Below, piece after piece: positions 43,078 through 52,726 of a stretch of DNA of 64,000 bases. Source of the stretch: Paenibacillus solani. Lineage in GTDB: Bacteria; Bacillota; Bacilli; Paenibacillales; Paenibacillaceae. Made by a program: the position numbers and the translations under genes. The notes below the pieces were generated by a model. The model had not been told where the DNA came from, made no database searches, and saw nothing but the letters and a program-made list of their open reading frames with translations. How positions within the stretch are numbered: position 1 is the stretch's first letter; the number at the start of each line of letters is the position of its first letter. The stretch is taken from NCBI RefSeq assembly GCF_001277345.1, contig NZ_LIUT01000005.1, forward strand, positions 1 through 64,000, given 5' to 3'.

Positions 43078-44862
43078 ATGCTACGTACAAATAAATGGCT
43101 GCTTTGTTTAATGGTGACAGCGCTATTGATCTTAACCTGGGGCGGAGGCAGCTTGCCTAAGGCAATGGCTGCCCCGCAAGGCTCCAGCATTGATGCTGTA
43201 CTGGTGATGGATGCCAGTAACTCGATGAAAAATAGTGACCCGGAGAGGATTAGCGGCGAGGCGATGAAAATGTTCATCGACATGCTGGCCACGACTGGTG
43301 ACAAGGTAGGCATCGTATCATATACCGATAAGATTCAGCGAGAGAAGGCACTGCTAGAAATTCAGTCAGAGGCGGACAAAACCGCATTGAAGGAGTTTAT
43401 CGATCAACTGGATCGCGGCCCGTACACCGACATTTCCGTAGGTCTCGATGAAGCGGTGAAGGTGCTCCAGCAGGGAGCGGACCCGGCTCATGCACCCATG
43501 ATTGTGGTGCTGGCTGACGGTAACAATGATCTGCCGAAGGCAGGGAAGTCGAGTCAAGAAGCGACAGATGATTTAAACCAGGCCGTTCAGGAGGCCAAAG
43601 GGAGCGGCATTCCGATTTATACGATTGGGCTCAATGCCGACGGGAAGTTGAACAAGGAAACATTGGCGGACTTGGCCGACCAAACGGGGGGCAAGTCTTT
43701 CATTACCAGTTCAGCCGATGATCTTCCACAAATATTAAGTGAGATTTTTGCCAGCCATCAGCAGCTGAAGATTGTACCGGTTCAATCGATTACCGGTAAC
43801 GGCAGCTACCAGGAAGTCGTTATTCATGTGCCTAACGCTAATGTGCTGGAGGCGAACGTTTCGATTATGTCCTCAAGCCCCGTGGACCTTAAGCTGATGG
43901 ATCCTGCCGGCGCTGAGCAGAGCATCATTCCCTCGGCCAATGTCCTGCGATCCACCTCTAATTCCTATTCGCTGCTGAAGCTGCTGAAGCCGCAGCAGGG
44001 TGACTGGAAGCTGCAGGTGAAGGGCGTATCCAAGGACAAAATCGACATTAACCTTGTGTTCAACTATGATTTGGAGCTGACGATGGATCCGCCGTCATCT
44101 TCCGTAAAGGCAGGAGATACCATCGATATTAAGGCATATCTCGTCAGCAATGGACAGAAGCTGCAGGATCAGGAATTATACGGCAATATGACCGCGAAGC
44201 TGCTGGTTAAGGATCTGGATACTGGGGATGAGTCAGAGGTCGAGCTTGAGAATAAAGGAGGCAGCTTTGAAGGAGAATTTAAGATTCCTCAGAAGCACGA
44301 CTACGAGCTGAAGGTACGGGCGGAGGAGCAGAGCTTCTATCGCGAGAGTGCGCCAGTGAAAGTCAGTGCCAAGGCGGCAGCCTCAGGCTCCGGGAACGGT
44401 GGAAATGCATTGTCCCCAGGCGAGGATGCGAAACCTTTTCCATTATGGCCCGTAATCATAGGCATCGCTGCGCTGCTCATAGTTGGAGTGGCTGCTTATT
44501 TCATACTTCGTGCGATCAAGCAAGCGAATAAAGGCTTTGTCGGTCAGATTGTGATTGAGATTAGGGATGAGAATACCGGCGAGAAGACCTCTCCGCAATA
44601 TAAGAAGCTGACTTCGTTCAAAGGGAAGTTCAATCTGCATCAGCTTCTGCAGCTTGCCCCGGAACTGACAGAAACGGAGAAAATTCTGTTCTTGCCGGGC
44701 AAGAATGACCGCATTATACTCAAGAACCAATCTTCTGCCATAGTAGAGAAGTCCGGACGGGCTCAGGATGCAACGAATGGGATGGAGCTGAAGAGTGGAG
44801 ATCGGCTCAGAGTATCTCTTCAGCAGGCGGACAAAACGATACTGTTTGAATATTTGGTTTAA
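43078..44862 (+). CDS. VWA-domain membrane protein (first gene of the GTPase/tubulin operon)
   Basis: 594 residues: signal peptide (to about 32), extracytoplasmic von Willebrand A domain at about 37-225 with MIDAS motif D45-A-S-N-S, then beta-sandwich domains (230-430), a transmembrane helix (about 455-475) and a cytoplasmic domain of about 115 residues (QIVIEIRDENTGEKTSP ...) that may be FHA- or ubiquitin-like in shape. It could sense something outside and pass it to the cytoplasmic tubulin/GTPase partners. ATG behind AAGGAG. First of seven tightly spaced genes. Confidence 0.85.
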   Translation: MLRTNKWLLCLMVTALLILTWGGGSLPKAMAAPQGSSIDAVLVMDASNSMKNSDPERISGEAMKMFIDMLATTGDKVGIVSYTDKIQREKALLEIQSEADKTALKEFIDQLDRGPYTDISVGLDEAVKVLQQGADPAHAPMIVVLADGNNDLPKAGKSSQEATDDLNQAVQEAKGSGIPIYTIGLNADGKLNKETLADLADQTGGKSFITSSADDLPQILSEIFASHQQLKIVPVQSITGNGSYQEVVIHVPNANVLEANVSIMSSSPVDLKLMDPAGAEQSIIPSANVLRSTSNSYSLLKLLKPQQGDWKLQVKGVSKDKIDINLVFNYDLELTMDPPSSSVKAGDTIDIKAYLVSNGQKLQDQELYGNMTAKLLVKDLDTGDESEVELENKGGSFEGEFKIPQKHDYELKVRAEEQSFYRESAPVKVSAKAAASGSGNGGNALSPGEDAKPFPLWPVIIGIAALLIVGVAAYFILRAIKQANKGFVGQIVIEIRDENTGEKTSPQYKKLTSFKGKFNLHQLLQLAPELTETEKILFLPGKNDRIILKNQSSAIVEKSGRAQDATNGMELKSGDRLRVSLQQADKTILFEYLV

Positions 44863-44888
44863 TACCATGACTTATCAGGAGGGAAGCT

Positions 44889-47800
44889 ATGAAACCGGTA
44901 GTTAGAGAACATATACAACAGCTTGACGTTTCACTCGGAGGCGGGATTGTCAGTGAGAAGATTCGAGTGGACACCATTGACAATCCGATCCTTATTATCG
45001 GACTTGGAGGTACGGGAATCGATGCGCTTCTGCGCTTGAAATATCAGATTAACCGCCGCTTCAAGCTGCCGGAAGATCCATTGTCCAAGAAAAGAATGGA
45101 CAAACCGAATAACGTAGAATTTCTCGCTTTTGAGACCAATGAACAGGATAAGAACAAACGCTATAAGGGCATCGGGCTTGATCCGATCAATGAATTCGTG
45201 CTTCTATCCAATGCCGAGATCGGAGGCTTGCTTCAGAACCGCAGCATCCTGGAGCCGTACATCACGGATTGGCTGTCGCCCGAGCTGAGCATTACGGACG
45301 GTATGAACGGGGCGGCAGGCGTGCGCCAAGCAGGCCGCCTGCTTCTGTTCACGAAGATTACCCAAGTCGTTCAAGCCATGGATAAGAAGATTAAGACATT
45401 GTCGGTCGGTACGAATAAGAAGCTGATGGTTTTCCTGCTGACGGGATTATCTGGCGGAACAGGCAGCGGCTGCTTCTTGGACATTGCCTATATCGTTCGC
45501 GGTATTATTGAACGGGATCATGGCTCTGCCGGTATCGACCGCGTGAACACGCTTGGCTATCTGTTTACACCGGATATTAATTTGGCGAACAAAAGCTTGA
45601 GTGAGCATACACGAGAATACATCAAGAAGAACGGTTACGCTGCCCTTAAAGAGCTCGATTACTGGATGAACGTGGATTCCAGGGGTGAGCGGTTCAAGCA
45701 GCAATACGGCAATATATTGACCGTAAACTCACCGCTTCCTCCGTTTAATCTGTGCCATCTAATCTCGGCGACGAACACGGAAGGCAAGCTGCTGGAAAAT
45801 GCTTATGATTACTGCATGAACGTTACCGCAGAGAATATCACGAACTTCATGGCCAGCGAGGAAAAGCAGTCTGGGGAAGAATTCGCGATCCATGACTATA
45901 TCAGCAACATTCGGACGAATATCGCGCAGATGAATAAGGCGTATCCTGCGAACTATGACTACAACATTATCGGTGCTTCCTCGGCTGTGCTGCCGATCGA
46001 AGAGATGACAACTTATCTGGCATACCGTGTATTCGGCAAAATGCAAACCATGTTTGAGAAAGCGCCAAGCCAGGAGGATGTTGAGAAATTTGCAAGTAAG
46101 CTGGGCATTGATCTGGACTCGATGACGAAGAATTTCGAATCCCGCGTACCGGAGCCGCTGCCTGGATACCAGAACAGTGAACGACTCAGCTACGCGAACG
46201 TTGTAAAGAATCAGGTCATTAATATGGACACGGAATTGGAGCAGAACTTCCTGGCGAGGGCCCGAGAGGAATACATCAAAGCGAAGAAGCAGCTTCCCGG
46301 TGAAATCGTAGGTCAATTCAGCGAGCAAATTCGCCGGATGTTCCTGCATCCACAGCAAGGACCATTCTACGTATCTCGTCTGATTTATACGGAGAAGGGC
46401 TTCAGCCTGCTGAAGATGCTGTTGTCTTATATCGAAACGCTGCGCGAGAACCTGACTCGCATCCCTCGTGACATTGAATCGGCGAGAGAACAGGCAATCG
46501 AACGACTGGGCGATGCGAAGAGTGCTTTTGTCTCGAAAGACAAGAAGAAGAATATCTATATTGAAGCCAAAATCAATGAATATTGGTTAGAGGCGGACGT
46601 AGAACGCACAGAGCAGATGATTGAGTTCTATGAAGATCTGTACGATCTGCTGAACCAGGAGAATAACCGGATTTATAGTGTATACACAGAAATTCTGAAC
46701 GCCCTGAATTCGATTTTCGCCAAGAACGGGGATATTCTCGTCAACGGTGAAGAACAGCAGGATCATAAAGGGAACAAGACGTATTACTGGAATCTGGTTA
46801 GTGTGCCTGATATATCCGATGTCATCAATAAATTGATGGATCAAAAGGATGTGGACGATCTTATCCGCGATTTCTCACAGGAGCTGCTGAACCATGCGAA
46901 CCGCTGGATTCGCGAACAGGAAATTGATATCGTCAGATCCATTTCGGAGTTTCTTACCGATAAATTCGGCGATTTGATTACCCGCTCCATGGAAGATTTC
47001 CTGATCATGAAATTCGGGCAGGAGGACACCATTGAGAAATTCGTCGAACGCAACATTGCCAGCAAGCTTGATGATGAAGCTGTGCCGGTATTCCATCTGA
47101 GCAATAGCGCAGGCAATTTATATTTCCCTTCCTGGGGCTTTGTGTCCGTGCCTGTACAGGCGCCAAGCATTCTGAAGGGGATTCGCAACTATCAGAACAA
47201 TTCGGTCGGGAAGTCACACTTTACCGTGAAGGAGAGCGAAGTGAAGAACCGGATCTTCTGGTTAAATACGAAGAACGGCGTGCCGTTGTTTGTCTATACA
47301 CCGCTCAAGGTTTATGAGGAGAGCTATGAACGCACGATCCTGGACAAGGAGGGCGTAGGGCGTCACTTGGTGCAGACAGACCGGAATAACTGGACGTATC
47401 TGCCATCGCCGATTCCGGAGAAGTCTTGGGGAGACACCTATATCAATCCTCGGGTTCAAGATTATAACGCCCGGGTTCGCGCCGAGTTTAACCAGGCGCT
47501 TGAGATGAAAGTCATCACGGAGAAGGATGCTGACCAGAATACAAGCAGCCGCTATGCGGTCGTATTTACGAAGCCGTTTGATCTGAGCGAACTGCTCCGG
47601 GCATATGATCTGCAGCTGGACACCCCTAAGCCTAATCTTGGCGAAGTCAAGCGGGCTTGGAGCGAGCTGAAGCGACTGATGAACGAGGGCTTGGAGCCGG
47701 TCGGTTCCAAGGATATTTTCAACAGCATCAACGAAGAGATGGCCAAGGATAATTTGATCCGTTCGCCTGAAATGATCCGCAGCGTGCGGGAAGAGCTGAA

Positions 47801-48278
47801 GAAGTATGCTTCCATCGCTGCCAAAATCTCTGAATTCGAACTTTTGATCAGCAACAATCAGAATGAGGAGAAATGGCTCGACCAATTTATAGAAGCATTG
47901 TACACCGGAACGATTACGAAGAAGGGTGCGCTCTTCGTCTATGATCGCGATCCGGAAGAGGACTCCTGGGAGCCGTTCGCCAATCTGCTGAAGAGTGTGA
48001 ATGATGTGGAATACGAAGTGTATAAGCATTTCCGTCAGCTGGATGAGAAAAGCCGCAGCACGCTCCTTCGTAAATCTTCCCGCCGTGATCAGGAGCTGAC
48101 AGCTTCCGAGGATATTGCGCCGCTGCTGTCCAAGCTGGATGAATTGGCTGAACGTTTCCTGGAGGCACGCGACCGCTTGGAATATGAGAAAGTGGAGCTT
48201 GCCGATGGGGAAGAGCGTTATCAGTTCTACAGACAGATATCATCGAAACTAAATGAGATTCGAAGAAGGTTGAAATAG
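44889..48278 (+). CDS. Tubulin/FtsZ-like GTPase-fold protein (Tubulin_2 family)
   Basis: 1129 residues, much larger than FtsZ. N-terminal nucleotide-binding fold with GLGGTG at 38-43 and a tubulin signature GGTGSG at 189-194 (in LTGLSGGTGSGCFLDIA), as in the bacterial Tubulin_2 family. The rest is long and mostly helical (about 450-1129), likely for filament contacts or partner binding. Cytoplasmic. It starts 26 nt after the VWA gene behind CAGGAGG and ends three nt before the next gene. Family members occur beside VWA and GTPase genes in predicted bacterial conflict systems; whether this one polymerises or hydrolyses GTP is not known. Confidence 0.85.
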   Translation: MKPVVREHIQQLDVSLGGGIVSEKIRVDTIDNPILIIGLGGTGIDALLRLKYQINRRFKLPEDPLSKKRMDKPNNVEFLAFETNEQDKNKRYKGIGLDPINEFVLLSNAEIGGLLQNRSILEPYITDWLSPELSITDGMNGAAGVRQAGRLLLFTKITQVVQAMDKKIKTLSVGTNKKLMVFLLTGLSGGTGSGCFLDIAYIVRGIIERDHGSAGIDRVNTLGYLFTPDINLANKSLSEHTREYIKKNGYAALKELDYWMNVDSRGERFKQQYGNILTVNSPLPPFNLCHLISATNTEGKLLENAYDYCMNVTAENITNFMASEEKQSGEEFAIHDYISNIRTNIAQMNKAYPANYDYNIIGASSAVLPIEEMTTYLAYRVFGKMQTMFEKAPSQEDVEKFASKLGIDLDSMTKNFESRVPEPLPGYQNSERLSYANVVKNQVINMDTELEQNFLARAREEYIKAKKQLPGEIVGQFSEQIRRMFLHPQQGPFYVSRLIYTEKGFSLLKMLLSYIETLRENLTRIPRDIESAREQAIERLGDAKSAFVSKDKKKNIYIEAKINEYWLEADVERTEQMIEFYEDLYDLLNQENNRIYSVYTEILNALNSIFAKNGDILVNGEEQQDHKGNKTYYWNLVSVPDISDVINKLMDQKDVDDLIRDFSQELLNHANRWIREQEIDIVRSISEFLTDKFGDLITRSMEDFLIMKFGQEDTIEKFVERNIASKLDDEAVPVFHLSNSAGNLYFPSWGFVSVPVQAPSILKGIRNYQNNSVGKSHFTVKESEVKNRIFWLNTKNGVPLFVYTPLKVYEESYERTILDKEGVGRHLVQTDRNNWTYLPSPIPEKSWGDTYINPRVQDYNARVRAEFNQALEMKVITEKDADQNTSSRYAVVFTKPFDLSELLRAYDLQLDTPKPNLGEVKRAWSELKRLMNEGLEPVGSKDIFNSINEEMAKDNLIRSPEMIRSVREELKKYASIAAKISEFELLISNNQNEEKWLDQFIEALYTGTITKKGALFVYDRDPEEDSWEPFANLLKSVNDVEYEVYKHFRQLDEKSRSTLLRKSSRRDQELTASEDIAPLLSKLDELAERFLEARDRLEYEKVELADGEERYQFYRQISSKLNEIRRRLK

Positions 48279-48281
48279 ACA

Positions 48282-50678
48282 ATGAGGGAAATTCTTCGCG
48301 AGTATGCTGCCGGCTATGCCAAGTCGGAGGAGCAGCTTACACGGATGGGGGATGATCAGAGCGTCATCCATTATCCAGAGGTATATTTGTTCATTGGGGA
48401 TAAGACGGCGACGGCGATTGAACCAATCATGGAAATTCATGACCGTAAATGGGAGAACAGCGCAAGTGTCATCTACTTTCATGTGGGAATGGAACAGGGA
48501 GGCAGACATGCATCCGAAAGCACCCAAGCCTCTAAGGCCTCTGCTCGTCTGCACCAATACCGTTTGCCATGGCCGGAAACGGGCGGCACAGCATCCAAAT
48601 CGATGCGCAAAGAGCTGCACCGGAATTTCTATCAAGATTTGCATCTTCTGTCTGAGTTGAACCAAGCAATTCGGAGGCTAAGTCATCAGATCTCGGACTA
48701 TGGACGCAGCTATTCGTCGTTTGATCGAATTCATCTGTCTATCATTACACGGGTCGATGACCCGTGTAATGTGTTCATCCCGGAAATTTCGCTGTTGGCG
48801 GAGTCCATCTTTCAGCAGTCGTTCAAATCTGTACAAATGGATTTGTACGCGCTTATTAATGAAGGAGAGCAGATTGACTCCTTTGGTCATGCAAGCTCGC
48901 TGGGCGTTGCTTTCTTGCGGGAGCTGGAGCTGATGCAGAGCCGAACGTACAGTTTCTCCGCACCGCTTCAAGTAACCGAGGATGGGCTGACAATCCCGGT
49001 CGCCCACCCACCATCACCGCTCTTTGACCTCGTCTATGTACTGTCCGACAAGAATGAACGCGGCATTACCGGGTATGCCGGGATGCAGGATATCTATGAT
49101 ATCATCTGCCATGTGGGTTTACTTAAGAACCGGAAGCAAAAGGAAGAAACCTATGATGGTATCAGAGGGATATACAATAATACTTCGTTCAAAAGCAATA
49201 TCATGACCGAGTCCGGTCGCCAAGGCTTTGTCTCCGCTGGGTTTGCCAGGGTAAAACGGCCTAACGAGCCGATTGCACTGACGGTCCTGTATCACTTGTA
49301 TCGAGGACTCCTTCGGCGAATGAAGAGCGGGGCGGAATCAGGGATTCATGAATGTCTGTCGTACTTCGATCTTGATCCTGAAGCCGTAGCGGCAAGAGTG
49401 GATCGGATGCTGCCAGGCGCTGAGCATCTGGAGGGGCTGAAGGGGATGATGTCACATCCCGTCAGTTATGCCGGGCTGAAGCAGATGAATATTCGCGAGG
49501 CGGAAGCGGCGCTGTTCGGTGAGGGCTGCCGACAGTTTTTTCATAGCAATTACGAACAAGAAATCCAGAAGAGGCTGGGAGAGATGGAGGCCTCTGAAGA
49601 GCTTCATGTGGCGATTATGCGTGCTATGAACGGCCATCGGCAAATAGGCTGCTACCAAATTGTGGAGTGGACGGCCGATAATGCGGGTACAGGAATTTTG
49701 CTTGAAGCGGTTCGTTCCCGAATCCGTGATCTCCGCAGTCTTCTGAAGGCGGAGCAGGATGAACTGGACCGTTATTATGAAGAGAGTGTAGAAAGCCAGC
49801 CGTTTAAGAGACTTCTTTTTCGTGATAAGCAGAACGTACGACAATTCATTCGTTACTTTGTAGGCGTGGTCTATCAGCGCAGATATGAGCTGCTTCGGCT
49901 TCAAACGGAGCTTGCTTTGTACAGACAGTATGAGTCGGGGCTTGAGCAGATTCATAATCACTATAAGCAGCAGGTGAACAGACTGGATCAGCTAGAATTG
50001 GAGCTGCTGGAAACGGCAAAGTCCAGCATACGTACTGCGGACGATTATATCGGCCAGAATCTTATGGAGTATTATGGACTGGTCACTGAAGAGCTGATGC
50101 AAGAACTGGAGAGCAAGCGCGGTCAAGGTATTTTCTTCGAGGAGCGGTATGTCGGCAATCTTTCCATTCTTACCGATGCAGGGACGGAGCCGATCCTCGC
50201 GAATTTGATCCGGGTCTGCGAAAGAGATCTATTGACAGCAGAGCCGTTCGTGCAGACGTTTGAGGAAGAGCTGCTGCGGCGGGCGAATGTAACGATTGAC
50301 TATCACAATAAACAGGTGCTGGCCAAGGAGGATCTGTTTAAGGTGCTGTACCGTATGCTTGACGAACATTCGGTTCCTTTGGTCAGGCTGCTAGACTACA
50401 CACAGGAGCATCGGTACGAGGAGAAATACTTCTTTGGCGATGCCGATAGTGAATTCGTCCGCTATGCAATCAGAGCCGATGAAGCCTTGCGTGTATACAA
50501 GCTGGGTATCGTGCATGAGAAGCGCTCGAGCGGGGTCGAGAAGCTGAACCTGATGGGGGGCTTCCACCTGGAGGATCTGATGTATTACCGGAATGGCAGA
50601 ACCTACTACGAGACCTATACGGCAAATGGTTATGAGTTTCATGGAATAGAACCGGCCATGCTTCCGGAGCTGCGCTAG
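48282..50678 (+). CDS. Large partner of the tubulin-like protein, unknown function
   Basis: 798 residues, cytoplasmic, not assigned to a family. The first 260 residues are alpha/beta (VYLFIGDKTATAIEPIMEI, HLSIITRVDDPCNVFIPEI, LFDLVYVLSDKNERGI), a pattern like the activation subdomain of tubulin-like proteins but without a glycine loop, so it may be a non-nucleotide-binding paralogue or adaptor. The remainder is helical with coiled-coil-like stretches (about 480-600). Translation is tightly coupled to the preceding gene (three-nt gap). A perfect 13-bp hairpin lies inside the coding sequence. Confidence 0.7.
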   Translation: MREILREYAAGYAKSEEQLTRMGDDQSVIHYPEVYLFIGDKTATAIEPIMEIHDRKWENSASVIYFHVGMEQGGRHASESTQASKASARLHQYRLPWPETGGTASKSMRKELHRNFYQDLHLLSELNQAIRRLSHQISDYGRSYSSFDRIHLSIITRVDDPCNVFIPEISLLAESIFQQSFKSVQMDLYALINEGEQIDSFGHASSLGVAFLRELELMQSRTYSFSAPLQVTEDGLTIPVAHPPSPLFDLVYVLSDKNERGITGYAGMQDIYDIICHVGLLKNRKQKEETYDGIRGIYNNTSFKSNIMTESGRQGFVSAGFARVKRPNEPIALTVLYHLYRGLLRRMKSGAESGIHECLSYFDLDPEAVAARVDRMLPGAEHLEGLKGMMSHPVSYAGLKQMNIREAEAALFGEGCRQFFHSNYEQEIQKRLGEMEASEELHVAIMRAMNGHRQIGCYQIVEWTADNAGTGILLEAVRSRIRDLRSLLKAEQDELDRYYEESVESQPFKRLLFRDKQNVRQFIRYFVGVVYQRRYELLRLQTELALYRQYESGLEQIHNHYKQQVNRLDQLELELLETAKSSIRTADDYIGQNLMEYYGLVTEELMQELESKRGQGIFFEERYVGNLSILTDAGTEPILANLIRVCERDLLTAEPFVQTFEEELLRRANVTIDYHNKQVLAKEDLFKVLYRMLDEHSVPLVRLLDYTQEHRYEEKYFFGDADSEFVRYAIRADEALRVYKLGIVHEKRSSGVEKLNLMGGFHLEDLMYYRNGRTYYETYTANGYEFHGIEPAMLPELR
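48743..48771. other. Perfect 13-bp inverted repeat inside the coding region
   Basis: CATTACACGGGTC, three-nt loop GAT, GACCCGTGTAATG. The arms are exact. It encodes part of ITRVDDPCNVF in the 798-aa protein. An exact 13-bp stem with a minimal loop is unusual in coding DNA. Confidence 0.85.
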
Positions 50679-50715
50679 TGTTCTTCGATTCTGATACAGA
50701 GAGTAGGGGTATATT

Positions 50716-51981
50716 GTGCAACGAAAAATAAACCCTCTCCTGCTGCTGTTTAGTCTAGTCGGTGGGGGAATTGGATTTGTCATTGGGGAATTTCTGCTCC
50801 GCCAGTGGGGGACAGGTCTCCCGGTCATCGTGGTAACGGGGATCTATTTCGGGGTTCTGGCTTTGTGTATTGGCCTGGCTTGTTTAGTGGCCGAGTTGAT
50901 CTCTCCCCGTTTGAATGGAAACTCATGGAGACAGCGATACACAGGCACCTCATGGAAGCTGCTGATTCCATCTACATTGGTCGCCCTGTTCTTGCTTGGC
51001 ATGCTGTTTGAATGGGTGTACCAATTGAATCCAGGCAGCACCAAGCCGGTGAAGGACATTGTGCTGGTCATTGATAATTCGGGGAGCATGATAGAAACGG
51101 ATCCCGACCAGGACCGTTTTACAGCTGCTAAGAATCTCATCAACCGTATGGATAAGGATAACCGTGTAGCTGTGATGGTATTCGATCATGCCACCACATT
51201 GCTGCAGCCTTTTACGCCTGTTAAGGATCAGGCAGCGAAGGATGAGGTTGTCGCCAAAATCAACAGCCTGGCCACAACGGATGGCGGTACGGATATTAGT
51301 CTCGCGCTTGAAGATACCATGTCGCATATTCGTGAAAGCCATGCTGCCGACCGCAGCGCCATGGTCATTATGTTATCGGACGGTTTTAGTGAAACCGATC
51401 ATGAGCGCGTGCTTGCCGACTACAAACAGCAGCAAATTGCGGTAAATACGATAGGCCTCAGCCTTGTATATACGGAAGGAGCCCAGCTGCTGCAGACCAT
51501 TGCAGACGAAACGGGCGGACAATACTATGACGTACAGAATGCGACGGACCTGTCTTTTGTGTTTCAGAAGATCTATAACGATGTCGGGGACCGGACATTG
51601 CTGACGAAGCGTACGGGCGCTATGGAAGATAGCGTGTATTATCAACTTGGAAGAATCGCGGCCATGTTATTAATCGGTGTTGCCATGGGCCTCGCCCTCG
51701 GACTCATATTTGATAACCGTCATCTTGCGCTTAGCTTTAGCGTAGGCGGTGCGGTAGCCGGTTTGCTGGCAGGCGTTATTTTGGAATATGGCCTTTCCGG
51801 TGGAGAGGTAAAGGATGCGGTAGTTCGTCTGTTTGCCTGCTTCATTCTCGCGGGGGTTATAGCCTTATTCACGTTGGTAATACCTGTTAAGGAGAACAAC
51901 AAGTTAACTCGAGGAGCGGAGCGTCCGGGCCGAACGGGACGAGGACAACGGTCGAATGATTCAACAAGCCGAGGATTTTAA
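50716..51981 (+). CDS. Polytopic VWA-domain membrane protein
   Basis: 421 residues: three N-terminal transmembrane helices (about 7-27, 33-57, 82-100), a VWA domain at about 112-290 with MIDAS D120-N-S-G-S, three C-terminal helices (about 308-330, 334-358, 367-390) and a basic Arg/Gly/Ser-rich tail. The C-terminal helices carry Gly-rich, glycine-zipper-like sequence. GTG start at 50716. Second VWA protein of the operon; BatA-like arrangement but with six helices. Confidence 0.85.
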   Translation: MQRKINPLLLLFSLVGGGIGFVIGEFLLRQWGTGLPVIVVTGIYFGVLALCIGLACLVAELISPRLNGNSWRQRYTGTSWKLLIPSTLVALFLLGMLFEWVYQLNPGSTKPVKDIVLVIDNSGSMIETDPDQDRFTAAKNLINRMDKDNRVAVMVFDHATTLLQPFTPVKDQAAKDEVVAKINSLATTDGGTDISLALEDTMSHIRESHAADRSAMVIMLSDGFSETDHERVLADYKQQQIAVNTIGLSLVYTEGAQLLQTIADETGGQYYDVQNATDLSFVFQKIYNDVGDRTLLTKRTGAMEDSVYYQLGRIAAMLLIGVAMGLALGLIFDNRHLALSFSVGGAVAGLLAGVILEYGLSGGEVKDAVVRLFACFILAGVIALFTLVIPVKENNKLTRGAERPGRTGRGQRSNDSTSRGF

Positions 51982-51998
51982 AGCAGGGAGCGTTCAAT

Positions 51999-52646
51999 AT
52001 GCGTTTTAAAAATGCAGAGCCCGGAGAATGGGTCATTCAAGGACTTAGCTATCAATTAGACGAAGAGTACTGTACCCTCCGTTGGAACTGGCCGCCTGAG
52101 CTTCAGGCGGTGTACATTCATCGCATGCTGGATGACGGATTCCATTCACTGGCAGGCAGCCCGCACTTGGAGCCAGGCAACCTGCGTTTGTATACCCGCG
52201 ATGAGTATAAGGCAAATAACGGGTATCGGGACCGGCTGGATGGAATTGGCCAAATTACGTATACGGTATATGCCTTGTCTTCGGACAGCGAAGAGATGAC
52301 GTTAATTACGCAGCCTGACGCAGCTAATCGCATTCAGTTCAGCACGGGTAAAGCCCTGCTGGTGTACTCCATTCGCGAAAAAAGCCGATGGCTGCAGCCC
52401 TATAAGACGATTGAAATTCAGGTGACTGCTGAAGTGCCTGTACCAAAGGAAGTTTTATGCTACGTGAAGAAGACAGGGGCTTTCCCGCTCAATAAAGAAG
52501 ACGGAATCTTATATCCGTTCGTTACCGATTTTGTGGCGGGGCGTAATGTTCTGCCTGCGATTGAAGTTGGTAAAAACGATTATATCCGTTTGTTTTTTAC
52601 CGACGGGAAGAAGTACGGGCAACTGTACAAGCTGGTCTATAAATAA
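51999..52646 (+). CDS. Beta-rich accessory protein of the system
   Basis: 215 residues with no signal peptide or transmembrane helix and mostly beta-strand composition (ITYTVYALSSDSEEMTLIT, KTIEIQVTAEVPVPKEVLC). It probably forms two Ig/Fn3-like sandwiches. Starts 17 nt after the VWA gene behind AGGGAG. No family recognised; its place between a VWA gene and the GTPase gene suggests a scaffold or adaptor. Confidence 0.65.
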   Translation: MRFKNAEPGEWVIQGLSYQLDEEYCTLRWNWPPELQAVYIHRMLDDGFHSLAGSPHLEPGNLRLYTRDEYKANNGYRDRLDGIGQITYTVYALSSDSEEMTLITQPDAANRIQFSTGKALLVYSIREKSRWLQPYKTIEIQVTAEVPVPKEVLCYVKKTGAFPLNKEDGILYPFVTDFVAGRNVLPAIEVGKNDYIRLFFTDGKKYGQLYKLVYK

Positions 52647-52726
52647 GAGATCATCATAGGAAGAAGCAGTAATCATGCTGAACGCACCAGAGGAGTAATT
52701 CATGGGTTCAGAGGGAGGTACAGACG

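Noticed and set aside
47262..48029. 255-codon minus-strand frame inside the tubulin-like gene
   Set aside because: Antisense shadow with biased composition and no start context.
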